From Nematopogon swammerdamellus (Eukaryota; Arthropoda; Insecta; Lepidoptera; Adelidae), in contig OX336344.1 in assembly GCA_946902875.1 (NCBI GenBank), positions 19,675,791 to 19,739,790 on the forward strand: a DNA stretch of 64,000 nucleotides, written 5' to 3'. Positions within the stretch are counted from its first letter, which is position 1. Each line of letters opens with the position of its first letter. Made by a program: the position numbers and the translations under genes. The notes under the pieces are model-generated. The model had not been told where the DNA came from, did not search any database, and saw only the letters and a list, made by a program, of their open reading frames with translations. Below, piece after piece: positions 43,601 through 54,841 of the stretch.

Positions 43601-46600
43601 TCCCGCCGCCGCCGGCGGTATTACCGTTTTTTTTAAATATTTTATTCTGTTTGTATTAATTTCGAATATATTTGTTTTATAATTATATTGAATTAATATA
43701 AATATGTAGATAGAATTAAAAAAAACGTGAAATTATATAAATAAAATAATCATATTTACCGGGAATCCAGTAGGTCCTGCAGGTCCAGTGGGACCTCTCT
43801 CGCCAGAGGGGCCGGGCGATCCCTGAACACCTTGCACACCTGCGCTTCCGTCTCTACCGGCGTCGCCCTTGGGTCCTTGTGACCCCGGAAGGCCGACTTC
43901 TCCGTCTTTTCCAGACTCTCCCTGTAAAAGTTTTATGTGTAAACATTTTCGCCTTCAATTTATTAATATTAAGAAACGCTAGTGCTTTAAAATTATCTTA
44001 CAAAGAAGAAAGATGCTCACCGGTATTCCTTTTTCGCCAGTCAAACCCATAGGCCCTGGTGTTCCTTGAATACCTTGAGGTCCTTGCTCTCCAGGCTTTC
44101 CGTCTGCTCCCTGTATGCCACGTTCTCCAGGGTTACCGGTCTTTCCACTGGGACCAGGTCTGCCCACAGGTCCTCTCAGACCCTGCAGTCCAGGCGGTCC
44201 TGATCTGCCGATATCTCCGATGGAACCTTTCGCTCCCGGCAGACCTACTCCGCCTCGTTCGCCAGATTGCCCTTTAGGTCCCATTGGGCCATCTGCTCCC
44301 GGTAAACCTCGTATTCCTTGCAGACCTCGTTCACCCTGAGGCCCAATCGTTCCAGCGGGACCTCTTAATCCCCTCTTTCCTCGCTTTCCTTCAGCACCGG
44401 TTTGTCCTGCAAGTCCTCTCAAACCAGTAGCTCCGGTTTCACCCTTAGATCCTTGGTCACCCTTGTTTCCTCTTTCACCCGGTAGACCCTGAAATTTAAC
44501 AAAATTAATTATTTTTTGGGATGTATAGTAAAAGTTACTAAGTGTCAGTCATAAAAACACTGCAATTCATTGCGCATAATATGTAAAGTTATCACCTAAG
44601 ATACATTATGTGTCAGCAGTAGATACTTACAGATACTCCCTTCGGTCCTGCCAGTCCAGGATCGCCAGCTAATCCAGGCGTCCCGCGAGGCCCAGGGAAA
44701 CCAGGAGGTCCAGTGAGCCCTGCAGGACCTTGAGCCCCTTTCTCCCCAGATGTTCCATCTCTGCCGGCAAGTCCTGGAGCTCCTGCCTCGCCGGGTTGCC
44801 CCGGTCGTCCTGCCTCTCCTCTCGGACCCTGCAGGCCTTGACTGCCTTTGGGGCCGACGGATCCAGTTTCACCTTTAATACCTGGATTTCCAGGGAATCC
44901 AGGAGCGCCCGACTTTCCGATACTTCCCTGAAATGTTTTTACACAAATTATCTCAGAACTTATAGCAGAATTTTAATAATTTATCTTCATTGCTCGGACA
45001 ATAGGACATACCGTAGGTCCAGGCGGCCCAACCATGCCGTCAGCTCCTCGCATTCCCGGAGGTCCTGGGGGACCCTCTCGTCCACGCTCGCCATGTGAAC
45101 CCATTGGACCCTGTAACAAAAATTAAACTATTAATTTTATTTTCATTTGAAGTTACAGCAACATGAGTGAAATCTACATTTGAATTAAAGTTAATATTCG
45201 CCTTAATTTAACCGTAATTCGGTGAACGACAGGCACCAATTATTTCAATATAAAATTTAAATTTTAATGTGCTAACCATGGGCCCAATTGGTCCAATAGG
45301 TCCTTGGTTGCCGGTCGGTCCCTTCTCTCCCTGCTGTCCCTGGTCTCCCTTGGCGCCATCCTTGCCGTCGAATCCCCTGTGACCCTTCAGACCAGGCAGC
45401 CCCGGGGTGCCGGGGAGTCCGCGAGCTCCTTGCGCCCCTGCTGCTCCTGGGGGGCCTGCGTCGCCGTCCTCACCGGGTGAGCCCTTAAAAATTTTAAAAC
45501 AATAATGTATCTTTCGACACTATAAATTATTATTTTATCATAAAAAACTTATTTGTTTTTTTTTTTCGGATACTCGTGACCCTATAATTTGGACTGGCAC
45601 TTCCTTGTCGATGAAACTGGCCGTGTCTGAGTCTAAGACTTGGAATTTGATTGGATTGATAAGCTGCCACGCAATCCAATGCATACATAAAGTATGGTTG
45701 AACTAGGGACATATTTGGTTTTGCCAAACCTTTTTTCCTTTGTGAAATATGTATAGTCACAAAGAACCGTTTTTTCAAAAAGCAAACTCACATCTTTTCC
45801 ACTGGGTCCAATAGGTCCGCGCTCTCCCTGCAGACCCGGAGGTCCAGGCATGCCCGGCTCTCCTGGCTCCCCTCGAGGTCCTTGAAATCCTTGAGGTCCT
45901 ATCGGTCCAGGAGGCCCTGTTCGAAGAGGTTAACTATTTATAATTATACATGAACATCTTCTTTACTGATTGACGGAATATAATAGAATAGAAATACTTT
46001 ACTGCACACGATCAGGCTAGGAGAAGACGGCCTCTAATCGCTGTTTTGAGTTGAGGGCCAATAACAAAACAACCATAAAAAAAAACACACACACACACTC
46101 AGAACCATATTATGTTAGGACTAATGATAACCAAGAACTAGGAATAACTCTTACGTTTTAATGCTTCTGTAAATGGAAATTAACCAATAAGATTTTTCAT
46201 TGTTCATTGTCAAAATTGTTCATTGCTTTTGTGGTTTTAATGTATGCTTGAAATAAAGAAGCTGTGTAAAAAACAACAATAGGTTGAAATAATTTACTTA
46301 TTTTGGTTTCGTTGATCAATCTTAGTAAAATATTAAGTTCGATACTTCCTGTGTATAGGTCTTATATGCTTACCTTGAACACCTCTTATTCCCGGTGTGC
46401 CAACGGGGGATTGCATGTACAAGGTAGGGTCGAAAGCGGGACCCTTGTCTCCTGAATTAGCCATCGCTAGCTGGTGGAAGTAGGCAGACATCTGTAAAGA
46501 TTCGTGTAACAAACTAAGCATTTGTTTTACGATCACTGGCAAAGGATAAAGAATTGAGGATCAATAAAATATTCAAAGCGTAACTATCATTCAAAGGCTG

Positions 46601-49504
46601 TTTCTATTCTGATAATGTTTAACATTAATTATCAAGATACCTTTTAGGATAACCTTGGAGGTAGATTGAAGCTGTCATATTTTGATGAAAGCAATTCCTA
46701 TATGACAGAATCAGTAACAAACTGTTCGCAGGAGGATGTAGTCAAAACTCACCGGAACCAGTAAACATGGACAGGCATGAAGATATCCACTTTGGGAGAT
46801 GCTTTGTCGAAAAATATATATTTAAAATAAATATAATTTTAGATCTATGATATAAATACATATGAACCTTAGTGCCGTGCTAATGGGCAAAAGGCTAGCC
46901 ACCTTGGCACGGTCCTGCCACCGTGTCATGTAGCAGGTGGGTCTTCGTGCCTTACTTGTTATTTGATAGTTTATCTTGTTTTATTGCATTGCTAACCGTA
47001 GGTTTTCGATGTTGTGCTGTAATTTATAAGAGTGCTTGCTGCACAACACTGCTTGCTCTGCTTTCCCCGATTATCGGGATACAGTGTATAGTATGTATGT
47101 ATGTATGTGTATGATATCAGCTTTGTCTGTTCGTTCATCGAAAATGCTAACACAAAATAGTTACTTGTACGTATTACAGCCTGGTAGGTAGCTGTACTAA
47201 ATGTTCAATCGTGCTCACATCAGGCATAGGACCAGCAGGCCCTGGTATCCCCGGCGCACCAGGTGTTCCGTTGGAGCCTGGAGTCCCCGGGGCTCCCGCA
47301 GCGCCTTCGTCACCTGGAGAGCCGGTGGTACCTCGTACACCTGGAAGGGTAACCCCTGGAGTCACTGGGGGAGGGGATGGACGGGAACCTCCGCGATTTC
47401 CGCCTATGCTCACTTCTGAACCTGCAACAGTTTAGAGGTTTAGAGGTTTTGAGCAATAAAAAATTATAATACATATTGAGCCCAACGAAATCCAAGTGAA
47501 TATAAATCAGATTGAAGATTAAATAAGGAAGATTTGGTTCCGGATTCATGAAACGGTTAAGTATTGGGACACCAAAACAATAATATCGAAATTGTACTCG
47601 AAGAAATTGTTATTATCTACCAGAATGCCGCAGAAATTAATTTTTATTTCAGGAGAGATGAGGCAACGTTTCGCCATAGCACATACAATTTACTATACCC
47701 ATGAACATTCTAATAATGTACAGGGATTGTGAATCTTGATAGGATCCCTTTCACGCCCCTTTCAAAATATTCAAAGTTTCAGATAACTACTTTATCCAAG
47801 TAAATTGTATTTGCGGTGCACTCACGGTCGATGCAGCCTGGGATCCTGGAGCAGTTGACTCGCTGCTGGAGACAGGTGCACTGGACACACTTGCTCTTGT
47901 TCCACACCTCGCCCTCGCGGTGCCAGCGCCCGTCCACAGCGCACGAAAGTGGCGCTGTTAAGAACGGCATATTAGGTTGAGTACGGGTCATTATAGCAGA
48001 CACGGACAACCGCGCTGAACAAATACGCTGGTGTGGATGATACAGGCATATCAGGTTGAGTCTAGTTCTCGCGCAACACACGAGTAGGACTGGTTTGGCA
48101 TATATGATAAAAAAAAATTTCAGCGAGTAGTAAATGGTACTCTTAAAGACCAAAATTACCTCGATCAGTTCCTGGCCTAGTGGGAGGTGACGGTCGACTG
48201 CCTGGGACTGTAAAAAAAGTAAACCTACATGATTTACTGTCAAACTAAATATTTCGAAAAAAAAGTTGAAATGCATTTCAAATGTAACATAATATGCTTT
48301 ATATAATTGACTAACTCCAAGGACTACTTACAGTTGGGACTAATGGTGGCGGCAGTTCGCCTAGTCGTTGATCGAGTACCACTGATGATGGCTGAGAAGT
48401 AGAAAATTGAACATTATCTATAGATACAATACAACTAAAAACCACTGACCATATAACTATAAACAACGGACCACTACTGTTTAATATATTTATCAACGAT
48501 ATTATCTTCTCTATTGTCACGTCTGGACTCTTACTCTATGCAGATGACGCAAAAATAATTAAAATAATTAGATCAGTTCATGATTGATGTGATGATACAA
48601 GCGGCGGGTGGCCGAGTGGTTTGCGCATCGGTTTCTCATGCGAGACGTCCGAGGTTCGAATCCGGTCGGCATGTACCAATAAGCTTTTTCTGACGAAAAA
48701 ATTTACGTCCATACATACACCTGCTGCTTCACCGTTCGGAACCGGTGTAAAACTGTAACTGTACCCTTACCCATTACTGTGTGGCAGACTCAGCCGACTG
48801 GGTTGGTACCACCGTACTGGATGTAAGATGGCCGCATAGCAGCCTCGGTTGCGTTCTCCTCTAGTCCAGTATAGCCAGCAATCCAGGGAAGTCTCCGGTG
48901 TGGCACCTTCCTTTTCGGAGGTGATAATGGCTGGTCGGAGCATGTGCTTTAGCCCCTCCGACTCAACCACTCACACAAGGATACATAAAAAAAAAATGAT
49001 TGCAACAATCTACAACGAGACCTGGGTCGCCTAGGCAAATACTGCAGTAACAACTTCATTCAACTTAATGTAGATAAATTTAGCATTATGTAAATATTTG
49101 CTATTAGTAAAATATTAGTAAGTAGGTACTGGTGTTTTCTTTCCTAAAGGGCCTACAGCGTAAGCTTAGCTCTTGTTTCCTTCTACTTACGTATTACTTT
49201 CTAATGTTATGTTAAAAAGAAAAGAAACACTATTTTATTCACCATTTTCATCATCGAAGTCAGTCAACGGTTCGTAGTCGTCATAATTTTCCTCTGGTTG
49301 CTGCGCCTGAGGCCTCTCAGTGTCCTCATCGTTGACGTCTTCTTTCATAATCTCTGCAGCCGGAGTTTCATCATCGAGCAAGTCGTCATCGATGACGATC
49401 TCAGCACGAGACAGGATTCCTTCGGAGCCGAGTTCCTTGGCCATGGTGTGTAGTGGAATGGAAAGGATGAGCACCCATATCGGTGCGAACCTGTAGCCCC
49501 CCAT
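35560..49504 (-). CDS. Fibrillar procollagen alpha chain
   Basis: Twenty-four GT-AG exons join into 4644 nt: 1547 residues plus TAG, with every split codon consistent. Order: signal peptide (1-22), acidic Asp/Glu/Tyr segment (to 88), Ser/Thr/Pro linker, six-Cys VWC (124-166), minor helix of 13 Gly-X-Y triplets (194-232), N-telopeptide (235-264), major helix (265-1278), C-telopeptide (1279-1292) and COLFI trimerisation domain (to 1547). The helix is 1014 residues, the length usual for fibrillar collagens, with one non-Gly position (Ala862). Three such chains would form a secreted fibril precursor whose ends are removed by proteases. Drosophila is generally described as lacking fibrillar collagens, so basement-membrane type IV is excluded by the COLFI end. 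The ATG at 49504 directly follows a TTGCAG acceptor, so a 5' UTR exon lies upstream. Confidence 0.95.
37665..37800. repeat. Dispersed repeat fragment in collagen intron
   Basis: TCTGGCTTGGAGGTGGACTA, then ATGTCGCTGGGGAAAGGAT, is the reverse of the fragment at 14150-14240. It lies directly upstream of the acceptor of exon 21. Confidence 0.45.
40571..40650 (-). repeat. Helitron-like end in collagen intron
   Basis: ACTAGCTTTTGCTCGCGGCT followed by TCGCTCGCAT is the reverse of the CTAGT ends at 812 and 13312. It sits about 30 bases from the start of exon 17. Confidence 0.5.
43415..43700 (+). repeat. GC-rich dispersed repeat, copy 3, in collagen intron
   Basis: CCGGCGGATACGGAGCTCTC, GGTGGTGGTGGCCTACGTGT and GGAGGCTTGTCTCCCGCCGC match 8870-9240 and 14940-15240. 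It is antisense to the collagen gene, between exons 13 and 12. Confidence 0.6.
46865..47110. repeat. GTGTTGTGCTGCAG repeat family, reversed copy, in collagen intron
   Basis: The reverse orientation of 6755-7080: TAGTGCCGTGCTAATGGGCA, GTCTTCGTGCCTTACTTG, GATGTTGTGCTGTAATTTAT and CCCCGATTATCGGGATAC. It ends in ATGTATGTATGTATGT. It lies between collagen exons 5 and 6. Confidence 0.6.
48450..49100 (+). pseudogene. LINE reverse transcriptase fragment split by a SINE
   Basis: Antisense within collagen intron 1. From 48465, [12 protein letters not shown], then [14 protein letters not shown], is the catalytic YADD block of a non-LTR reverse transcriptase. The text stops at 48586 and resumes at 48996 with [16 protein letters not shown] and [13 protein letters not shown], the segment that normally follows. 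The SINE at 48587-48995 accounts for the gap. Both ends are truncated. Confidence 0.8.
48587..48995 (+). repeat. SINE, Ser/Leu-tRNA-head family, with target duplication
   Basis: Full length. The head GCGGCGGGTGGCCGAGTGGT and B box GAGGTTCGAATCC resemble a Ser or Leu tRNA. The core and A-rich tail follow. The 7-bp target duplication ATGATTG is at 48580-48586 and 48996-49002. Removing the SINE and one duplicate restores the reverse transcriptase reading. Confidence 0.85.
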
Positions 49505-49644
49505 CGAGGCTGCAATTATTGATGAATTAACAAAATGTAATATTATCTGATCCGAAAATGTAATAAAGACAACCAGAGAAGGCATGGGACGGATGACTAT
49601 GGAAAATATTCTTAGGTCCTAAGATTTCTGAACATTTAATTTTT

Positions 49645-49862
49645 TATTGAAACTGACACGGCTGGCTACATCACCTACAACATCCGTGATGTCAGCCCAT
49701 AACACCGGGTGAACTTGGTGCCACGTGAGTGCTTCCCTTCGGTCGTGCCGGCTACACTGAACTGGACGGAAAACACAAACTATTTACATAGCCGTTTCGA
49801 TCGACCGTTCATTCAGTGCGGTGGTACCAACCCTGGCGGGTTAAACCCTACCACCTAGTATT
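49645..49862 (-). repeat. SINE, 3' half, upstream of collagen ATG
   Basis: GAAACTGACACGGCTGGCTA to TAAACCCTACCACCTAGTA. The sense 5' head is missing. It starts about 140 bases upstream of the collagen start codon and may lie in a 5' UTR intron. Confidence 0.7.
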
Positions 49863-50029
49863 AGTATATATTTATTATATATATATTTAGAAGTTCAGTT
49901 GATTGTAAATTCTTAGTTAGTAATACATTCTCACGGTACAATTCAATTCTAGTGCGTAACGAGCCAATTCGCCGAAGCACCAAAGTAGTCGATATTCAAC
50001 ACCAGGTGGCTAAACTCTAGTAACAGTGG

Positions 50030-50265
50030 GATGGGCATATCAGCCGAAGAGACGACGACCGTTGGATAAACCGTGTCCAACACTAGCATCCGTGAACAGG
50101 AAAACGGAGTGTGCGAAGACCACCCGTCGGTTGGTACGACGACATCAAGTACGTCGGCGGAAAATAGTGGTTCCGTACCGCTGAAGGCCGCGAGAACTGG
50201 AAGAAAACTGCAGAGGCGTATGCGGACGTGGACGCATCATACAGGCTGACTGACTGACATAGATT
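50030..50265 (+). pseudogene. LINE ORF2 C-terminal remnant
   Basis: The translation includes RPPVGWYDDIKYVGGK followed by a stop, then FRTAEGRENWKKTAEAY. This matches the charged C-terminal end shared by RTE-like and related LINE ORF2 proteins (R-W-DDI, then W-AEAY). The tail has CTGACTGAC units. Fragments of the same family are at 6085, 9265 and 10335. Confidence 0.6.
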
Positions 50266-50394
50266 CAGATTGATATTCAGATATTTATTTCGCCATAAAG
50301 AACACACAACATTAACAATATTTCATTGACACATATTCAGTATGGATCGTCATCATTTTTTTTTATCATGTCTCTCGACCTGCGTTTGAGCATT

Positions 50395-50735
50395 TTTAAG
50401 CAGCGGGTGGCCTAACGGTTTGGGCATCGGCTTCTCATGCGAGAGTTCTGACGAAAAAAATTACGTGCATACATACGCCTGCTGCTTCACCGTGCGGAAC
50501 CGGTGTAATAGCACAGAATAGAAAAGGTAATAGGCTCAAATTGTAGCCGACTGGGTTGGTACCACTGTACTGGATGTAAGATGGCCGCATAGCAGCCTCG
50601 GTCCATTATAGCCAGCAATCCAGGGAAGTCTCCTCCCCCCGGTATGGCACCTAACTTTTCGGAGGTGATATTGGCTGGTCGGAGCAGGCGCTTTGGCCCG
50701 TCCGACTTAGCCATCCACACCGGATTACATAAAAA
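50395..50735 (+). repeat. SINE, Ser/Leu-tRNA-head family, first of inverted pair
   Basis: GCAGCGGGTGGCCTAACGGT begins a partly deleted head that lacks the B box. The core and the tail GGATTACATAAAAAAAAC follow. Its tail faces the tail of the copy at 50803-51205. Confidence 0.75.
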
Positions 50736-50802
50736 AAACTTGTGGATATTATAGTTGTCCAATGTCTCCACCAGATTTTTTCCCATAATATAAATTTTTT
50801 TT

Positions 50803-51205
50803 TTTTATGTAATCCCGTATGGGTGCCTGTGTCGGAGGGGCCAAAGCGCATGCTCCGACCAGCCAATATCACCTCCGAGAAGGTAGGTGCCATACCGGAG
50901 ACTTCCCTGGATTGCTGGCTATACTGGACTAGAGGAGAACACAACCGAGGCTGCTATGCGGCCATCTTACATCCAGTACGGTGGTACCAACCCAGTCGGC
51001 TACAATTTGAGCCTACCACCTAGTAAGGGGCAAGGGAAGGGACCTACAGTTTTACACCGGTTCCGAACAGTGAAGCAGCAGGTGTAGGTATGCACGTAAA
51101 TTTTTTCGTCAGAAAAAACTCATTGGTACACGCCGACCGGATTCGAACCGCGGACCTCTCGCATGAGAAGCCGATGCCCAAACCACTCGGCCACCCGCCG
51201 CTTTT
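50803..51205 (-). repeat. SINE, Ser/Leu-tRNA-head family, second of inverted pair
   Basis: A complete minus-strand copy. The sense head AGCGGCGGGTGGCCGAGTGG and B box GCGGTTCGAATCC are intact, the latter read from 51133-51150. It is about 70 bases from the previous copy, tail to tail. Confidence 0.8.
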
Positions 51206-52370
51206 AGTTTAGCTATGTTCGACCTTTAATCAATCTATGCTACTTATGTATTAAAACAAAATAACCGATTTCTTTGAAATCTATAAAAAAACACACTTTT
51301 TACGTATGAAATAAGGAGAACCAATGTTCGTGAGTAGTTTAACCCCGTATATTATTTCCCTATGAGTTTAACTCCACTCCAAAAGATTTATAGTTCACAC
51401 ATTCTTCAATCAGAACTCTAACGCACTGTTCATAACGCCCACTTTAATTCAGTTCATCCAACTCAGCGAGTCCAAATCCTTTGAAGTCAACTGTTGCTAA
51501 CAGACGTTCCAATGACCTACGCCAAAATTTATTACAGTAAGCGCCACCTCCTTGTTTAAATTAGAACAAACATATATCAGGATGAAGTGCCTGACAGATC
51601 CAATTGAAAATGTAGACACAATCCAATTAAGTTGCAGCGATCTTGTTTGATAGTGAGATATCGGAACAGTTGCCCTAGATTCTGGAGTGCGATGTTGGCT
51701 ACAATTGATCTGTGACTCCGTTCTTCGCTACCACAACTGGGCTTTGATTCGAGAAATGGATGAATGTGGGTCGTCTTGTTGCTGGCTGGCGGTTCGGTTT
51801 GAATCAAAGCGGGTGGAAAGTTAGCAAGTTTTCAGTTTATTGACTAGACTAGGGAATCGTTTGGTCAATATTGTCATCCTAATATCTAGTTATTCAATAA
51901 TACATTAAACTTTACAATACTTACTGCCGTTACGATACATTTGATAAAATTATTTAAAAAATTTCCAATATATTCTTCAGGAATATAGGAAGTGATGAAA
52001 ATATGACACAACAATTTGCTTATACAATTTCGATCATCATCCCCGTATAAATATTTTGGTGAACGAAAAACTTAATAAAGTTTCACTTATTTCGTGGGGT
52101 TAGGCAAACAATTGCAATTATAAATTAATTTTACCACAGGGTGAATTCTAGAGGTCTGGGTAAAACTCCCGATTTGTCAGCATTCTACAATTCAACCCAA
52201 AAAGTAATACCTGAATTCTAACAGAATTTGTATACAACATCATTATGTCACAGTTACCGTGTATGTTTGTCAGGGTTTTCAACCATTTTCTATCTGAATT
52301 TTCATTTAACTTTTCGAACAACTCCATGATCATTTTCGAACCTCGACAAATTCTTCCAATTATATTATAC
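51206..52370. other. Upstream flank of collagen gene, nothing recognised
   Basis: No exon, RNA gene or repeat end could be identified. The collagen promoter and 5' UTR exon may lie here or further right, but no distinctive signal was seen. Confidence 0.35.
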
Positions 52371-52371
52371 T

Positions 52372-52430
52372 AGCTGTTCCCGTGACTTCGCTTCGCGGAA
52401 CAATTCTATCCCTGAGATGTGCGAACAAAA
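52372..52430 (-). repeat. Helitron-like end
   Basis: ACTAGCTGTTCCCGTGACTT followed by CGCTTCGCGG is the reverse of a CTAGT-terminated end with a small hairpin. Confidence 0.45.
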
Positions 52431-53890
52431 TACGTCAGGACACCTTTTCCTGTTCTTGTCCTGTTTCCTTTTCCGTTTATTTATTGTTATTTCACCTCGA
52501 AGTTAATTGCCAAAAAGTTGAATAAAATTCAGTTTCAAAGATTTCAAGCATTACCATATTGTTGCATTTGCATGTGGCAAGTTATCAATGGTTTAAAACT
52601 GCACGTTGCAGGATTCTCAGGCTAGGCATGACTAGACATGGTTAAATCTTTGTCAACCAAGCCCAGTGGTGGCTGAGGAAGAAGAATGCTTATCTGAAGA
52701 TCTTCATTATTGCAGGGCACAATTTGATTGATTTTCAATTTTTATAATTTTAGATTATTTTCGGTTCTGCACTCTATAACAGCTTAGTCATTCTATTTCT
52801 TCAAGGTTACTCGAACTCGAACCTCAAACTACCAGGAGGAGGACAATTTTCAAGACTCCTAGAAAGCTAACAATGCTATTAGGTTGTTCTGTATGAACAA
52901 ATGCTCTTAATTATAAAAGGGCTTGCAAAAGAGAGGCCATATTCAGTAGTGAAACTATCACATGGGTTGACGCAGATGATCCTCCGGCATTCGGGTCTCT
53001 TGTCTCGTGCAAAATCAGTTCCGAATATTAACTGCCAAAAGGTGAGTGCATCGTAGATTGTCTGCAAAAAGTGATTGATCAACTTACCAGGATGAGGGAA
53101 TCCTTCCGGGAATAGAACCAACGTCTTCCCAGTCCGGGAGACGACTTGTGAGTGAGCGGACTAACCGAGTGCGAGCTACTTTGTATGCAATCAATAAATA
53201 GTTGCGCAGACGCAAAGCGAGATGGATCATTAACCGTACACGCACTGGAACAAGAGGATCTATGTGAGCAGGCGTGGCCAACTCTTAGTGCCGGTTGAAT
53301 TTACATCATTATTTGCAAGTGAACATTTGCTTCATTAGAACATCTATTTAAACCTTGAATGAAACACTAAAATATGTACACTATCCACTGCATAGTTCCT
53401 GTTGGATTAAGCCCTTTGATTTGAAACCGAGGAACTGAAGATGGCAGAAATCGAGAGCACTGAAAGTGACATAGTTGTTTTAATAGTTCTTCAAATAGAG
53501 ACTAGACCGATCATACATAGGCGAGCGGGAGTAACCACGCACGGGCGTCAGGCTCACTGACTGCCTGAACTGCATCTCGCTCACTCACGAAGGCACTCGA
53601 TCGCCTTATCTCTTTGTCATCTTTAAGTGTGTGTAGGTGAATTCGTAGACGAGGAAAGAAATACTGTGCGACTGCGTGATCCACGAGGCGTGATCGTGCG
53701 TGATCGACAGAGATGGAAAAACATCGCATACGCAACGTCCCCGCTCCCTCGCCGTCTTCTTACCCCTTTCGCGGCGACCCCGGTTCGCTTTGTTGACGAC
53801 GTTAATGATAGGTCCAGTATATTTCGTCCATGGAGTCAACAAATCAAAATACATGCTTTTGATCAAATATTCTTAGCGACTCGCGATTAC
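52431..53890. other. No recognised gene
   Basis: Mixed sequence without recognisable domains or repeat boundaries. A tRNA-like hint on the minus strand at about 53090-53180 (GTAGCTCGCACTCGG and GGTTCTATTCCC) is too weak to call. Confidence 0.35.
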
Positions 53891-53894
53891 ATTA

Positions 53895-54085
53895 TTATGT
53901 ATTATACATACACACCACACGCCGTATCCCGACAATCGGGGTAAGCAGAGTAATCGGTGTTGTGCTACAAGTATTCTAGTAAATTTCAGCACAACACCAA
54001 CCACCACGATTAGTAAAGAATTCGGACAAGATAACTCAGATCAGGCTGCAAGTAAGGCATGAAGGCCCACATTCTGCATGACTTT
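53895..54085. repeat. GTGTTGTGCTGCAG repeat family, copy 4
   Basis: CACACGCCGTATCCCGACAA, GTAATCGGTGTTGTGCTACA and GCAAGTAAGGCATGAAGGCC follow the order of 6755-7080. It is truncated before the shared CACGGGGAGAG head. Confidence 0.6.
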
Positions 54086-54841
54086 TGTGACAGTTCTTTT
54101 AATTGGTGATGCTTTAGGAGGAAACAAGTTTTCAGGCTGAGACTTCAATTATTGAACTAAATGAATAACGACATAAGGAAAATTGGGTAACACAAAATAA
54201 TAGTAATATTAAATTTTAATTATTTTCTTGAGCGGGTAACTTTTCACACTTGTAGTCTGATTAGTTATGTGCCAACTTCATCCAACTGTAGGACGAGGTG
54301 TTGGGGATGGATAAAAAAAAGGTACCGACAGCTTACCCGGTGATGCGGCAGAGCGGTGCTGTGTGGTTTGCTGAGTGGACTGTAAATGGATGGCGAGGCT
54401 CCTTCCCGAAATCGTTGGTTGATCCAGGCAGGACTATTTAATATTGCGCACTGGGTTAGCTGCTGCAGTCAGCTCGCAAAATCTATCTGTTCAGTGTTGT
54501 TCTTCGGTGATGGGGTGAAAAACGATGCAGTCACCTCTAGGTCGATCTTGGAAGTGAAGTATTGAGAGCTACCCTCATACTTGCGAAAAAATCTAAAGTG
54601 AGGCTTGCTGCCGGTTTGAGGGTAGGTAAAATAATGGAGAAAATTTGGTGACAGAGAGACAAGGAAAGGAACAGGTCATGATAGGTGGACAGTGTACGAG
54701 TTGGCACGCAATCAGGACGCATGAGAGTATAATACTAAACTAACTAAATTAAAAAATGTAGAAAAGAACACTAACAAAAATAAAAATAAAACTATATCAA
54801 AACAAAAACTAACGGTGAAGATAGAACAAGTTATTTTATTG

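Larger units (their letters stand above)
38201..46491 (-). other. Collagen exons 6-20: telopeptides and major helix
   Basis: The exons are 46374-46491, 45792-45916, 45277-45483, 45012-45110, 44631-44927, 44021-44488, 43760-43921, 42653-42850, 42086-42230, 41440-41700, 40997-41130, 40269-40538, 39735-39950, 38615-38903 and 38201-38386. Most begin exactly on a Gly codon; four junctions split Gly after its first base. Sizes such as 162, 216 and 270 are multiples of 54, the ancestral fibrillar exon, whereas 468 and 297 are fused or shifted. The helix ends GPPGPPGDG before [14 protein letters not shown]. Confidence 0.92.
47219..49504 (-). other. Collagen exons 1-5: N-propeptide
   Basis: The exons are 49243-49504, 48332-48391, 48160-48207, 47826-47954 and 47219-47421. 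Exon 1 holds the signal peptide ([17 protein letters not shown]) and an acidic stretch with [15 protein letters not shown], a possible tyrosine-sulfation context. Exon 4 is the VWC: Cys, then KCVQCTC, VNC and PGC. That is six cysteines rather than the usual ten, so it is a short form. Exon 5 carries the minor helix from GVRGTT to GPM. The exon 1 donor (G|GTGAAT) is weak but gives the only open join. Confidence 0.85.

Noticed and set aside
47090..47110. CRISPR-like or other short regular arrays
   Set aside because: The short arrays here (ATGT, GATA, GATT, GTCT) are simple microsatellites with no spacers. The genome is eukaryotic.
48600..48680. tRNA gene in collagen intron 1
   Set aside because: It has A- and B-box-like sequence but is the head of a full SINE with tail and target duplication, and the same head occurs in three other copies.
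50083..50307. A minus-strand gene at the LINE fragment
   Set aside because: The meaningful text is on the plus strand, where it matches LINE ORF2 C-termini and contains an internal stop.
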